NCBI GenBank assembly: GCA_033816765.1
Contig: CM066287.1
Location: forward strand, 4,898,001-4,962,000
Direction of reading: 5' to 3'
DNA: 64,000 bases
DNA from: Nothopassalora personata
Lineage: Eukaryota; Ascomycota; Dothideomycetes; Mycosphaerellales; Mycosphaerellaceae
Made by a program: the position numbers and the translations under genes. The notes beneath the pieces were generated by a model. The model was not told the origin of the DNA. It was given only the letters and a program-made list of their open reading frames with translations, and did no database searches. Each line of letters starts with the position of its first letter. The first letter of the stretch is position 1. Below, piece after piece: positions 11,501-21,211 of this stretch.

Positions 11501-13631
11501 ATTTAGCAGAGCAGCCTAGTAACAGCCTAGCTAAGAAAGCTGTTTATGCAACTTCCCTAGCCTCTAAAGGATGTAGGGGAATTTTAGAAAATCGATAAGC
11601 TAATTGGGGGCTTACTAGATCTCTAGGAAAAGAATGTTACTAGGACACAAGTAACTACTCTTAGATTATCCCTTAGTAAGAGGAGGGCTAACTATAATGT
11701 TAAGGGCTATAAATAGAAACAGAAAGCCCTAAGATCTATAGTCCCTATACCTAAACTAGCTACTAAAGTAGGAGAAGCAATAGACCTCTTAGAGAACCTT
11801 ACTGCTTACTACTAAGCTTTCTTTATAGCTATGCAATTAGTAGATAATTTAGTACTATAGGATAGTGAATTCCTAGAAGAAGTTAAGGAGATAGCCTTTA
11901 TAGCAACTACAGAAGTCATTATATATAAGCAAGAGATCCTAATTCTAAAGTCCTATAAGGATGCTATAAATAACAAGAAATAGGGACACCCTTAGAAGGA
12001 AGCAATCTAGAAGGAGCTAGATGCTCTATAGAGTAACAACACCTAGGAGAATGCTGTTCTACTAAAAGGAGTAAACTTAGTTACGTTAAGATAGGTCTTT
12101 AATGTTACAAGAAGCATTAGTAGAGCCATTGAAAAGTTCAAGGCTAGGCTAGTTATAAGGGGCTTTTTATAGAAGTTTAGTATTGACTTTATAGAGACAT
12201 TTGCGCCTATAGTTAGATAGGACACCCTTAGGGTGTTTATAGCTATTATGTACAAGAAGGATCTCTATCTTCACTAAGTGGATATAAACAATACGTTTAT
12301 AGAAAGCACCCTCTATAAAGACATCTTTATGTTACTACTACTAGGAGTTAAGCTTCTACTAAACATAGTGTTTAAGATCCTTAAAAGCTTATATAGACTT
12401 AAGCAAGCAGCTAGAGATTAGAATCAACTCTATATATTAAAGCTTAGAGAGATTAGATTCATATAGTTAGAGGTAGATCCATACCTACTCATTTATAAGG
12501 AAAAAGAGATTATAATTCTTACATATGTAGATAACATTCTAATTGCTGCACTAAAGTTAACAGATATTCTCTAGTTTAAAAGAGAACTTAGTAAAGTCTT
12601 TAAGATTAAAGATCTTAGTAAACCTAAAAAGATCCTTAGTATAAGAGTTACACGGGACAGGAGGAGAGGAATCCTAAAACTTAACTAGGGACACTTTGTT
12701 AGGGACAACCTTACTAAGATAGGGATAAACTATAAGAAGGCAGCACCTACATACTTACATATAGATAGCTATAAGGCTCTTAAACCTTTAAGCTACATAG
12801 ATGAGAGGTGTAACAAGGCAGAGTACTAGAGTATTAATAGTATATAGATGTAGCTAGTAACAATTACAAGGCTAGACATTGCTTTTGCCCTAGGAAGAAT
12901 AAGCTCATTTATAAGTGACCTATCTACCTACTATATAAAGGCTTTAAAGAAGATTATAAGATATCTAAGGTTATATCCTAATCTTAGCCTTGTCCTCTCT
13001 AGGTATAGAGAAGGATGCCTAGTTAGATACTATAACTCTAATTATGCAATAGACAAAGTAGATAGAGTCTCTATTCTTAGGTATGTCTTCTTCCTCTATA
13101 GGGCACTAGTCTCCTAGATAAGTAAGAAGCAAAAGTCTATAGTAACATCTATAATAGAAGCTAAATATATAGCTATAAATGCATATATAAAGCAATCCTA
13201 ATTCCTAGCTTTACTACTAAGGGAGATAGACTGTCTAGAGTTAGTAGGAGACTATTCCTACTAACTAAGGATTACTAGAAACTAGGAGACTATATTAAGC
13301 TTAAGACTAGTCTAATTAAGAGGTAACAACTAAGCTGCCCTTACCCTAGTAAGGGATGCATATGTTTATAACAAGTTAAAGCACATTAACATTGCCTACA
13401 ATGCTATTAGGAAACTTTAGTAGAGAAGGCTTATTACTATTAAGTACACCCTAACATCTAAGATAGTTATAGATAGGTTTATAAAGCTAAAGACTAGTCT
13501 ACACTTCTAGAGGTTTATAAGCTAGCTTAACCTATTATAGAGGTCTAAATACTACTAATAGGAGAAGAGTAGACTATAACCTCCTATGTAAGATAAGTAG
13601 GAGTATTAAGATATAGTATCTTAAGGGGAGC

Positions 13632-13850
13632 TAATAGTTAGGTTATGATCTAATAGCCTAAGGCATCTACGATAACTTAGCTTGTCGGAAGACACCTTCT
13701 CTCCCCTTTAGCTTAGATAGACATCTAACACAATTAACGCATTAGTTCCTAATATATTGCTGCATGCCCTATAGCTATTAGCTAGTTAAAGATTAATCTC
13801 TTACTCTACTCCGCTGCTAACTACGTATCCTATAAGGTCTTAACTTAACA
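13632..13850 (+). repeat. 3' LTR of the Copia relic (219 bp)
   Basis: It follows the purine tract TTAAGGGGAGC and ends TTAACA. It keeps a few TpG sites that the left copy has lost. The flanking sequence to the right is minus-strand Gypsy C gag. Confidence 0.85.
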
Positions 13851-15296
13851 GTTACTATTGTTAACTTCTGTTTCTCTAGGTTATTAAATTAAGAAGCCGC
13901 TGTTTAATGCCTGTTGTCGTTAGGTAGTTTCTACTAGGTAGATTTCGAGAAGAAGTTCTCGCATTCCTAGTACGTCGTTGTTACCCGCTCTATAGCGTTA
14001 AATTCGCGGCTAACAATATTCTTCTTCGGACAGTCTCTAGTATAGTAGCCTTTTTTTCTATATGCATAGTAAGTTAGATCTCTTGTTAACTACTTACTTC
14101 GTCCGCGCCTTTCCGTAGCGTCGAGCTCTATCGGCTCTCTATAATTAGGGTCGTAACTTCTAGCCTTAAAGCCCCCTCTTCCGCCTCTCGCGGGTCTCTA
14201 GAATCCAGGCTGTACGAATCGGTCGTACTTTAACTCCTAGAGCCTTTTGTCGATTTCCTTTACAGCCTTAACTATCGCGGTTAAGCTAGTAAGACTAGAG
14301 TTTCGAGATAATTCGGCTTTAACGTTGCCTTTAAGCCTAGATAGAACTAGGAACGAAACGCTACGTCGTTCCATTCGAGGTCGGCGGCATATCCTTAGAA
14401 CTTAGAAGTATAGACTGTAACTAAGGTGTTTTATCGGAGTTGTCGGATATGTCGGTCGGCATAAACCTCTTTATTAGGTATCCCGTAGAGATCATTTAGT
14501 TTAATCTCGAACTTATCGTAGTCGGCAAATATCTTCCGGGTTTCTATCTTCGGGTTGTCTCCTTCGTCCTAGTTATTAAGCTAGTCTTTAAGGTATAGTC
14601 TAAACCCCCGAGCTGCCCTACCCCTTAGGAAGGATGCGGCGTACAAGACCTTAGAGGCCTCGCTATTAAACTGTTAGGCGTTAAAGTAGAGATATAGCTA
14701 AACCTACAGCTAAAAAGCCTCTAGCTTCCCTTATGTCCTATCGAACGTCTCCGGTAGTAACACCTTCGGTGCCTTAGTGTACTCGTGCATGCTGTTCGAG
14801 CTTATAGAGGGTATTAATCGTTTTCCGCTTCCGCTAATCGACATCTCGCTTATTCGTTCCGTAATGCTAGTTAACTGTAGCTATTGTCGTAACGGACTCC
14901 GGGTAGCGTCTCTCCTAGACATATATAAAGGGCCCTAGTAGTAGTGCTTAAAGTTGTTAGGAACCGCTATACGTTATCCTAACCGGGCTTAGATCTTTAT
15001 AGAGATGTCTTAAACTCGTTAAGAAGGTAGTGGTCCTAAATAGTATATAGTATATACTTAAAATAAGTTAAGCACGAAGCTCCTATCTACTCGTAAAGAA
15101 GCGTCGTCTATATAGTACTATGTCTTAGCGTAACTAATTAAACTAATTAGACTAATCACTAAGCACACTGATTAGACTAATTACTAAGCACACTAATTAG
15201 ACTGAGCGCTTAGTTACTAAGGTCTCTAAGCTAATTAGTTCCGGATTCTTCCGTAAAATAAGTAGTTATAATTCCTTAGAATCTCGGACCGTAACA
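13851..15296 (-). mobile_element. RIP-killed Gypsy C relic, 5' LTR plus gag, minus strand
   Basis: On the minus strand a 342-bp LTR (15296-14955) is followed by a gag-like frame starting near 14925. Read through stops it gives MSRRDATRSPLR and later a capsid-like segment. A zinc-knuckle remnant ending RDCP lies near 14,030-14,080. The gag is cut at 13851 by the Copia element. The LTR sits inside relic A2 pol, so C inserted into A2. The pol and other LTR of C were not found. Confidence 0.7.
14955..15296 (-). repeat. RIP-mutated LTR of Gypsy C (342 bp)
   Basis: Begins TGTTAGGAACCG and ends CGGACCGTAACA. Its left half matches the un-mutated solo LTR at 5020-5335 base for base apart from CpA/TpG to TpA changes and small indels; the middle differs. 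Together the two show the same LTR family before and after RIP. Confidence 0.8.
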
Positions 15297-17170
15297 TTTA
15301 GCCCCTACGCTTTAACTATTCGATAATAGTAAGGAAGTCTATATCGAGACCGATACGTCTAATATAGCAATAGGCGCGTACCTAACATAGACATACGATA
15401 GGTAGAGACACCTAGTAGCCTATTACTCCCGGAAAATAACTATAGTAGAATAGAACTACGATATCTATAATAAAGAGCTTCTAGCTATTGTTACTACTAT
15501 ATAACATTAGAGAGTATATATCGAGGGCCTACTAAAGTTAACGATTCTTTCTAACTATAAGAATCTTATATACTTCACGACGATAAAGGAACTTACCCGA
15601 AGGCAAGCCTACTAGTCGGAGCTACTAGGGTAGTATAAGTTCGAAATTAAATATACTCTAGGACGAGAGAATAGCTGCGCCGATACGCTAAGCCGAAGGA
15701 GTAACTATATAGAAGGAAAAGAACTAGTATAACATAAGATACTAAAGACAAACCCGGACGGAAGTCTTAGTACTAATATAAGAGAATTTAATAACATCGT
15801 ACGAATATTAGGCGATAAGGACGAACAATTCCCTATATCGTAAGGAAAATACTAAGTACTAAAGGATCGAGAAGAAGAATATATATAATAACATTACGAC
15901 GGACTAACTTATAGACAACCTAGAACTTTAAAGACAATAGACCTAATATAACGTAGCTTCTTATTCCTATAAATAAGACTTAAGGTATTACGCTATATTA
16001 AACAATACGTACACTACTAACGAAACAAGGCTACGAGACATACGAAATACGGTTACCTACAGTTTAGGACACTACCGACGAAACTATAGGACGAAGTTAT
16101 AATAGACTTTATTACGAAACTCCTACCGTTAAGGGATTAAGTTACGAAATAACTATACGACATAATACTAGTTATAGTTAATAGACTTATAAAATACGTA
16201 CACTTTATTCCTACATTAGAACTATATAATGTAGAGTAGCTCGGATACCTCGTACTAGATAGACTTATCCGATAGTATAGATTTCCTTAAGTATTTATAA
16301 TAGATAAGTTAGAGATAAGCTATTTATATCGAACTACTAGAAGAGGCTTATAGGAACGATCGGAATTAAACATAAGCTATTAACGGCATATTATCCGGAG
16401 ATAGACGGACAAACTAAAAGGATAAACTAAACGCTAGAACAATATCTACGATACTATATTAACTACGTATAGGATAACTAGGTTTTATTACTACTAATAG
16501 CGTAGATTGTACTTAATAACTATAAATTAGAGACAACTTTAACGATACTATTCTACGCGAACTTTAGTAAAGACCCTAACCTATTCGGAACACCTAGATT
16601 CTACCTATAAGCTAAAAGGGCAATTATAACGACGGATACTCTTAAGGAAATGTATAAAGAAATACGTAAGGCGATTAAAGACATATAATATAAACTATCT
16701 TAATAACGGTAAGACACGAGAAAAATAGCACCTCTACTAAAAAAGGGGGATAAGGTCTATCTCCTTATAAAAAACTTAAGAATAAGAAGATAGACTAAGA
16801 AACTAGATTATATTAAGGTCGGACTATTTTCTATCGATAAAGTTATAGGACTAGTTAACTACCGCCTACGACTACTACCCGACGCTAAAATCTACCTAGT
16901 CTTCTATATCTCTAAGTTAGAACCTACGGACGCTAAAACACCTTACTAAGAAAGCTTCTATTTCAAATTAGAAGTAGAAAACGAATTTAAAGTTAAAAAA
17001 ATCCTAGATAAGAAAGGCTAGCGATACCTTATTAAGTAGAAAGGATACGACGAATTAGAAAATACCTAGGAACTAAAACAACACCTACGAAACTATTAGC
17101 AAAAGATCCGATAATACTAAAAATAGGTCCGCCGATACGACTAACGATAATCGATCTTACGGCCGACGAG

Positions 17171-17244
17171 CGACTAGGGTAGGAATCGAACCTACGACCT
17201 TAAGAGTTTAGGTAGCTTACGCTCTACTACTAAGCTACCTAGCC
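17171..17244 (-). tRNA. tRNA-like sequence inside relic A2 (non-functional)
   Basis: On the minus strand the acceptor stem GGCTAGG/CCTAGTC pairs fully (one G-U). It is followed by TA, a D arm GCTT...GAGC, and a perfect T arm GTAGG-TTCGATT-CCTAC with B box GGTTCGATTCC. The A box reads TAGCTTAGTAG. The anticodon region does not form a normal arm: instead a 10-bp inverted copy of the 5' part (AGGTAGCTTA at 17210-17219 against TAAGCTACCT at 17231-17240) creates a competing hairpin. It occupies the same place in the element as 870-945, between pol and the antisense ORF. Confidence 0.6.
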
Positions 17245-17289
17245 GATTAATAGGAATAGGGACACAACTTATAAAATAAATACCCTAAT

Positions 17290-18380
17290 AAGTTTCTACC
17301 CCTAGGGACTCGCCCTAGGACTCCGCCGTAGAAAGTGCCGCCTAGTCGTTTACGGGCATCTCTAGAATATCCGAGAAAGAAACTAGCGAAGGCGATACCT
17401 CTACCCCCGTATTAGGTTTAGTATAACCTAATAATATTATAAGTTAAGAAGATAAGCTTAATCGGGTTTATTCTCGGGCCGATAGGAAGTTAAGGGAAAG
17501 TAATAAAGTAGTAGCTATCTTATCTTATAAAGACTAAGTAGTAGTAAGGTAGAGGTTAGGTTATAGTATATTCTAAATAGTAATATTAAATAGTAAGTTA
17601 AACGTATCGAAACTATAAGGGGTTCTTAGCGTTCCTAAATATAAAGGAGATTTGTAGATCTCGGCAATTAGTCTAATTATTCTAAGCATAAGTAGCCTAA
17701 TTAGTCTAAGCATAAGTAGCCTAATTAGTCTAAGCATAAGTAGTCTAATCGCCCTAAGTCTAAGCGCTTAGGTAGGATAAGTTACGTACTCGTCTCGTTA
17801 TTATAATTCTAGGGTCTATAAGAATTATTCCGTAATACTCTAGTATCTCCTAGAACTCGTCGCTAAAGCCTTCGATAGCACCCTACGTACCCGGCGATAA
17901 GTTAAGGGCTAGACCCTCGGGTAGGATATCCGAAGGAAGTAGAGAGGCTTCTTCCGCCTCCTACTCCTTAATCTCCCTCTCCTCGATAGAGATCGTCTCC
18001 TTAGCGCGACGATCTACTAAATCTATCTACTAGCGTAAACGCTCCTCGCGCGCGAGAGTAACCTTTAGATCCTCGAGAGCCTTCTTATATACCCGTATTA
18101 CCTCCTCCTAAGCGGACCGAGACTCCTAGATTTTCTAGCGAAGACGAGCCTTCTCCTCCGCTAACCTCTTAAATTCTAACTAAGTTACCCTTACGTTGTA
18201 CCTTTAGCCGCGACGAAGACACTTACTATACTTCCCGGAACGAATATACACTTTATATATACGACTATACCTTTTATACGTCGAACATTTCTTAACTATA
18301 ACTTCTCTAGCGGATTTAATAAACTCGTAGAGACGGCGGCGACGGATAGTGCTGGAAGGGCGCTAATAGGAAGGCATCGT
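17290..18380 (-). pseudogene. RIP-decayed antisense Zn2Cys6 ORF of relic A2, split by an LTR
   Basis: The minus-strand frame begins near 18380 and carries many stops. Between 18287 and 18198 it shows a six-position pattern C-x2-Y-x6-Y-x8-Y-x2-C-x6-Y. This is exactly the spacing of the intact ORF's cysteines, with four Cys changed to Tyr (TGC/TGT to TAC/TAT). The ORF is interrupted by the inverted LTR at 17410-17837 and appears to resume at 17409. Confidence 0.65.
17410..17837 (-). repeat. Inverted A-type LTR (about 428 bp) inside relic A2
   Basis: Its reverse complement begins TATTACGG (TGTTACGG before RIP) and ends CCTAATA. Positions 17410 to about 17660 match, in reverse, the flank at 18640-18703 plus 25814-26011. 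It contains three copies of a 24-bp unit (17681-17752). It lies within the antisense ORF of A2. A target duplication could not be recognised. Confidence 0.65.
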
Positions 18381-18468
18381 AAGAGGAAGGAGCTATACAT
18401 AAATATATAAGGGATACCGTTCGTTATAAGTAAGCTTAAGGGACTAAGCTAGGCTAGAAGGGGGATAG

Positions 18469-18703
18469 TATTACGATTTAGTCTAGATAGCGACATCGAC
18501 TAGACATACGTAATACTAATTACTTAGACATACGTAATACTAATTACTTAGACATACGTAACATTAATTACTCTACGAACTAATTAGTATAATTAGTGTA
18601 CTTAGTAGGACTAAGTAAGGTAATTATACTAAGTAGTAGGCTCTACGCCGCGAATCTCCTTTATATTTAGGAACGCTAAGAACCCTTATAGCTTCGAGGC
18701 GTT
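18469..18703 (+). repeat. 3' LTR of relic A2, left part
   Basis: It starts TATTACG (RIPed TGTTACG) after a polypurine tract and holds three 24-bp tandem units at 18501-18572. It is cut after GAGGCGTT by the intact element A. The rest continues at 25819-26011, giving about 428 bp in total. Confidence 0.75.
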
Positions 18704-19187
18704 TGTTACGGTATGACAACACCGCAAAGGAAAACATCCTGGCACGGGTCACGTGCAAAAGATGTATGCGCGACTGTTACGGTATGACAACACCGCAAGG
18801 GAAAACATCCTGGCACGGGTCACGTGCAAAAGATGTATGCGCGACGTCCGCGACGCCTGACTGGGGACGACTCGTCGCGCATAGCGCGAAAGACGTACCC
18901 GCGACATGAGCGACGTCCGCGACGGTAGCGACGAGCGCACTTGTCGCAGAAGGCGCACATGGCGCGAAAGGACAGCCAAGACTGGCAAATCTCCTTTGTA
19001 TTTAGGAACGCTGAGAATCCCTTATGGCTTCGACTGCGTTCAACTCATGTTACGATCTCACTGATTGGAATACACTCTTACTCCAATTATTCATCTTCGC
19101 TCAGTTTGCTTTAGCCTCTCCAAAGAATACCGCCACGTGACTTGACTTATCTCTCTTTTGAGATTAGCCCTGGAACGAGACATAACA
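18704..19187 (+). repeat. 5' LTR of element A (484 bp) with 71-bp terminal duplication
   Basis: The first 71 bp (18704-18774) are repeated directly as 18775-18845 with one visible difference (GCAAAGG against GCAAGGG), so the LTR start TGTTACGGTATG occurs twice. The LTR should provide the element's promoter and transcript ends. The segment GCGTTCAA at 19036-19043 is complementary to the sequence just after the LTR (see the primer-binding site entry). Confidence 0.95.
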
Positions 19188-19198
19188 CTTTGAACGCC
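19188..19198 (+). other. Putative self-priming primer-binding site of element A
   Basis: The bases following the 5' LTR are CTTTGAACGCC. They lack the TGG expected for priming from a mature tRNA 3' CCA end. TTGAACGC (19190-19197) is the exact reverse complement of GCGTTCAA at 19036-19043 inside the LTR. This fits the self-priming seen in Tf1-type elements, where the RNA 5' end folds back on the primer site. It requires that transcription start at or close to 19036, which is inferred, not seen. Confidence 0.5.
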
Positions 19199-19204
19199 CT
19201 CAGG

Positions 19205-21211
19205 ATGAGCGCTACTCAAGCAGCTGGTAGGGGAACACCCGCCCCCAGCGAAGCAGGAAGCATCCGCCGTGCGCCACCACGACAGACCACCACGAAGGAC
19301 GATGAGTCTGATGACGATGACGAGCCTACTCCAAGGAAGAACGACGTTAAGGCTGCTAAGCCGGACCTCTTCCATGGAGATAGGGCCAAGTTCGACGACT
19401 GGGTCAACCAGATGGACATGTACCTCATGTTCAACCCAGTCGACACCGACAAAAGAACTATCTTCGCCATCACGTTCCTTCGCGGAAGTGCGCAGAACTG
19501 GATCAAACCTTACCTCAAGGAATACCTCGACGGTATGGGACGATTAGACCCCACCGGAATGTTCAGGAACTACACCCTTTTCAAAGACAAGATGAAGTCA
19601 ATCTTTGGAACCTCGAACGAAGTCCAACAGGCCATACGAATCATTCAACACCTGAAGCAGAAGACGTCTACTTCAGAGTACGCCGCCAAATTCGAAGAAT
19701 ACGGACAGATCACCGGATGGGACCAGACGGCGTTGATGACTATGTTCCGACGTGGACTCAAGGACTCCGTCAAGGACGAGTTGATGAGACACGGAGGAGC
19801 GATCACCAACCTCGAAGGACTGATGAAGGCGTCGATCGACATCGACGATCAGCTCTGGGAACGGTACCAGGAAAAGAAATACGACTCCAAGGTAGGAGGC
19901 ATGGCAGGATACGCTCCAGATCGCAAACCCTCAGGGGGGTACGTTGCGAGGGGAGGATTCTCACGACAAAGCCAGCCCTACTATGGACCACAGCCAATGG
20001 AACTGGACGCTACCCAACGAGGACGGAAGATCGATAAGAGTAGGGGCCACGGAAAGCCCTTCAAAGGAAAAGGAAAACTCACATGCTACGCCTGTGGCAA
20101 AGAAGGCCACATGGCGCGGGATTGCCGCGGTAAAAATATGGTGCGCCGCGAGCAGTTCAATATGATGCAACCAAAGGTGGACAAATCTGGGAGCAGTGTT
20201 GGACCCCGACAATTCAACTATACCCAGAGAGTGGAGGAGAAGGATAGCAACCGGGTTGCGACGCCTCTCCTGGACCCCTCACAAGGACGAGGAGGACACC
20301 ATGTTCAACAACATACACCACCACCGAATGACCAACAATCAGAGATCGACATCAAGATCAGATTGTTTGGCATGATGGCACGAGGAGTCAACCATGAAGT
20401 CGAGAAAGAGTCTCGACATGGTCACGGAAGCCTTCATTGGCGTTTCTGTTACCAGGACTCGTGTCAAACCCACTACGACGCCAAAGCAGGCGCAGGGTAC
20501 TGGCCACAACAGCCAGCAGGAACCCTGGGAGCACAACATGGACGAAACAAGCTCCAGGAAGTGGATGTAGACGAATCTTACTTCGACGACGACAAAGAAA
20601 ACCAGGATCCAGAATGGAACGGACGCTGGTCACCAGCTCCCGAACAACAAACGAACAAGCTGGACACTATTGAAGAAGATTACGTACCGGAAGAGTCAAG
20701 CGAGGACTCATCCGAAGGAGAAGAGAGCGACACCGACGACGAAAACGAAGTATGCACGTTCACGGTAGACGCGCCAAGAAAGCTCTATGAGTTAATCATC
20801 TACCTCCAACGAAGGCATGAAGAATTCCTACCAAAGTTCTCAGGGAAACGATACCTAAACCCCAGCGAGTTCGACAAGACACTCGACACGATGAGGGGCA
20901 TGGTGTGGGGCTACCCAACCATGAACGACACTGAGAACTTGGCTAAAGCGGTTGTCGAACGACCACCCATAGGAAGCCGGATGACAGGTACCGGATACCT
21001 AACACCAGCAGGAACTTTCGTCTCAAACGAACTACGAACAGCAGTACAGCATGTACAGGCTCTCTGCTCAGAATCGCAGAAGATCCAGGAACGCAACAGA
21101 CTACAAGTGTGGACACAGGGCAACGGGCTACAGGTTCTAGCCGAAGCCTCTAGGCACGAAGCACAGCGAACCACATACCATTCGGGAAAAGGATCAGCTC
21201 CCCAGGAATGA
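19205..21211 (+). CDS. gag: Gag polyprotein of element A
   Basis: This 668-residue protein begins at the first ATG of the frame, 18 nt after the 5' LTR (MSATQAAGRG). An acidic, low-complexity N-terminus leads into a retrotransposon capsid-type region at about 50-230 (LFHGDRAKFDDWVNQ, then FLRGSAQNWI). A CCHC zinc knuckle CYACGKEGHMARDC lies at residues 294-307. The protein then continues for about 360 residues, rich in acidic residues and Gln/Asn, which is long for a fungal gag and resembles nothing I recognise. It should form the virus-like particle and bind element RNA. Its TGA stop overlaps the pol ATG (ATGA at 21208-21211). Confidence 0.9.
   Translation: MSATQAAGRGTPAPSEAGSIRRAPPRQTTTKDDESDDDDEPTPRKNDVKAAKPDLFHGDRAKFDDWVNQMDMYLMFNPVDTDKRTIFAITFLRGSAQNWIKPYLKEYLDGMGRLDPTGMFRNYTLFKDKMKSIFGTSNEVQQAIRIIQHLKQKTSTSEYAAKFEEYGQITGWDQTALMTMFRRGLKDSVKDELMRHGGAITNLEGLMKASIDIDDQLWERYQEKKYDSKVGGMAGYAPDRKPSGGYVARGGFSRQSQPYYGPQPMELDATQRGRKIDKSRGHGKPFKGKGKLTCYACGKEGHMARDCRGKNMVRREQFNMMQPKVDKSGSSVGPRQFNYTQRVEEKDSNRVATPLLDPSQGRGGHHVQQHTPPPNDQQSEIDIKIRLFGMMARGVNHEVEKESRHGHGSLHWRFCYQDSCQTHYDAKAGAGYWPQQPAGTLGAQHGRNKLQEVDVDESYFDDDKENQDPEWNGRWSPAPEQQTNKLDTIEEDYVPEESSEDSSEGEESDTDDENEVCTFTVDAPRKLYELIIYLQRRHEEFLPKFSGKRYLNPSEFDKTLDTMRGMVWGYPTMNDTENLAKAVVERPPIGSRMTGTGYLTPAGTFVSNELRTAVQHVQALCSESQKIQERNRLQVWTQGNGLQVLAEASRHEAQRTTYHSGKGSAPQE

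Larger units (their letters stand above)
8273..13850 (+). mobile_element. RIP-killed but structurally complete Ty1/Copia element
   Basis: Two LTRs (8273-8486 and 13632-13850) bound an internal region with one plus-strand Copia order of domains. There is a gag with a CCHC remnant near 9650-9690, a protease and integrase region (about 10,000-11,400), a reverse transcriptase (about 12,040-12,640; the YVDD box now reads YVDN near 12,530) and RNase H (about 13,020-13,200). All frames are broken by TAG stops. A primer-binding site follows the left LTR and a purine tract AAGGGGAG precedes the right one. No matching target duplication was found: the left flank reads ACCCG and the right flank GTTAC. 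Confidence 0.85.
15297..18703 (+). mobile_element. RIP-killed chromovirus relic A2, 3' half
   Basis: From 15297 to about 17130 the sequence follows the intact element's pol from the RNase H domain to the chromodomain (compare intact positions 22800-24600), with CpA to TpA changes throughout and many TAG stops. Next come a tRNA-like sequence (17171-17244), an antisense ORF relic split by an inverted LTR (17410-17837), a polypurine tract GAAGGGGGATAG and the first 235 bp of its own 3' LTR. The intact element A then interrupts it; the LTR resumes at 25819. The 5' half is missing because Gypsy C lies inside pol. Confidence 0.8.

Noticed and set aside
1945..13631. Long frames interrupted almost only by TAG, suggesting TAG reassignment
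   Set aside because: The intact copy shows CAG and TGG at the same positions, so TAG is the product of RIP. Un-RIPed genes in the window use TAG as a normal stop.
17681..18572. Short regular repeats that could suggest a CRISPR array
   Set aside because: The 24-bp units are directly tandem without spacers and belong to LTR U3 regions of a eukaryote.
18703..18988. Overlapping small ORFs of 60-80 codons on both strands at 18703-18988 and again at 25326-25614
   Set aside because: They lie wholly in the LTR, arise from the 71-bp duplication and have no protein-like features.
19091..20673. Minus-strand ORFs of 60-100 codons opposite gag
   Set aside because: They are shadows of the gag frame; no motif and no conservation in relics.
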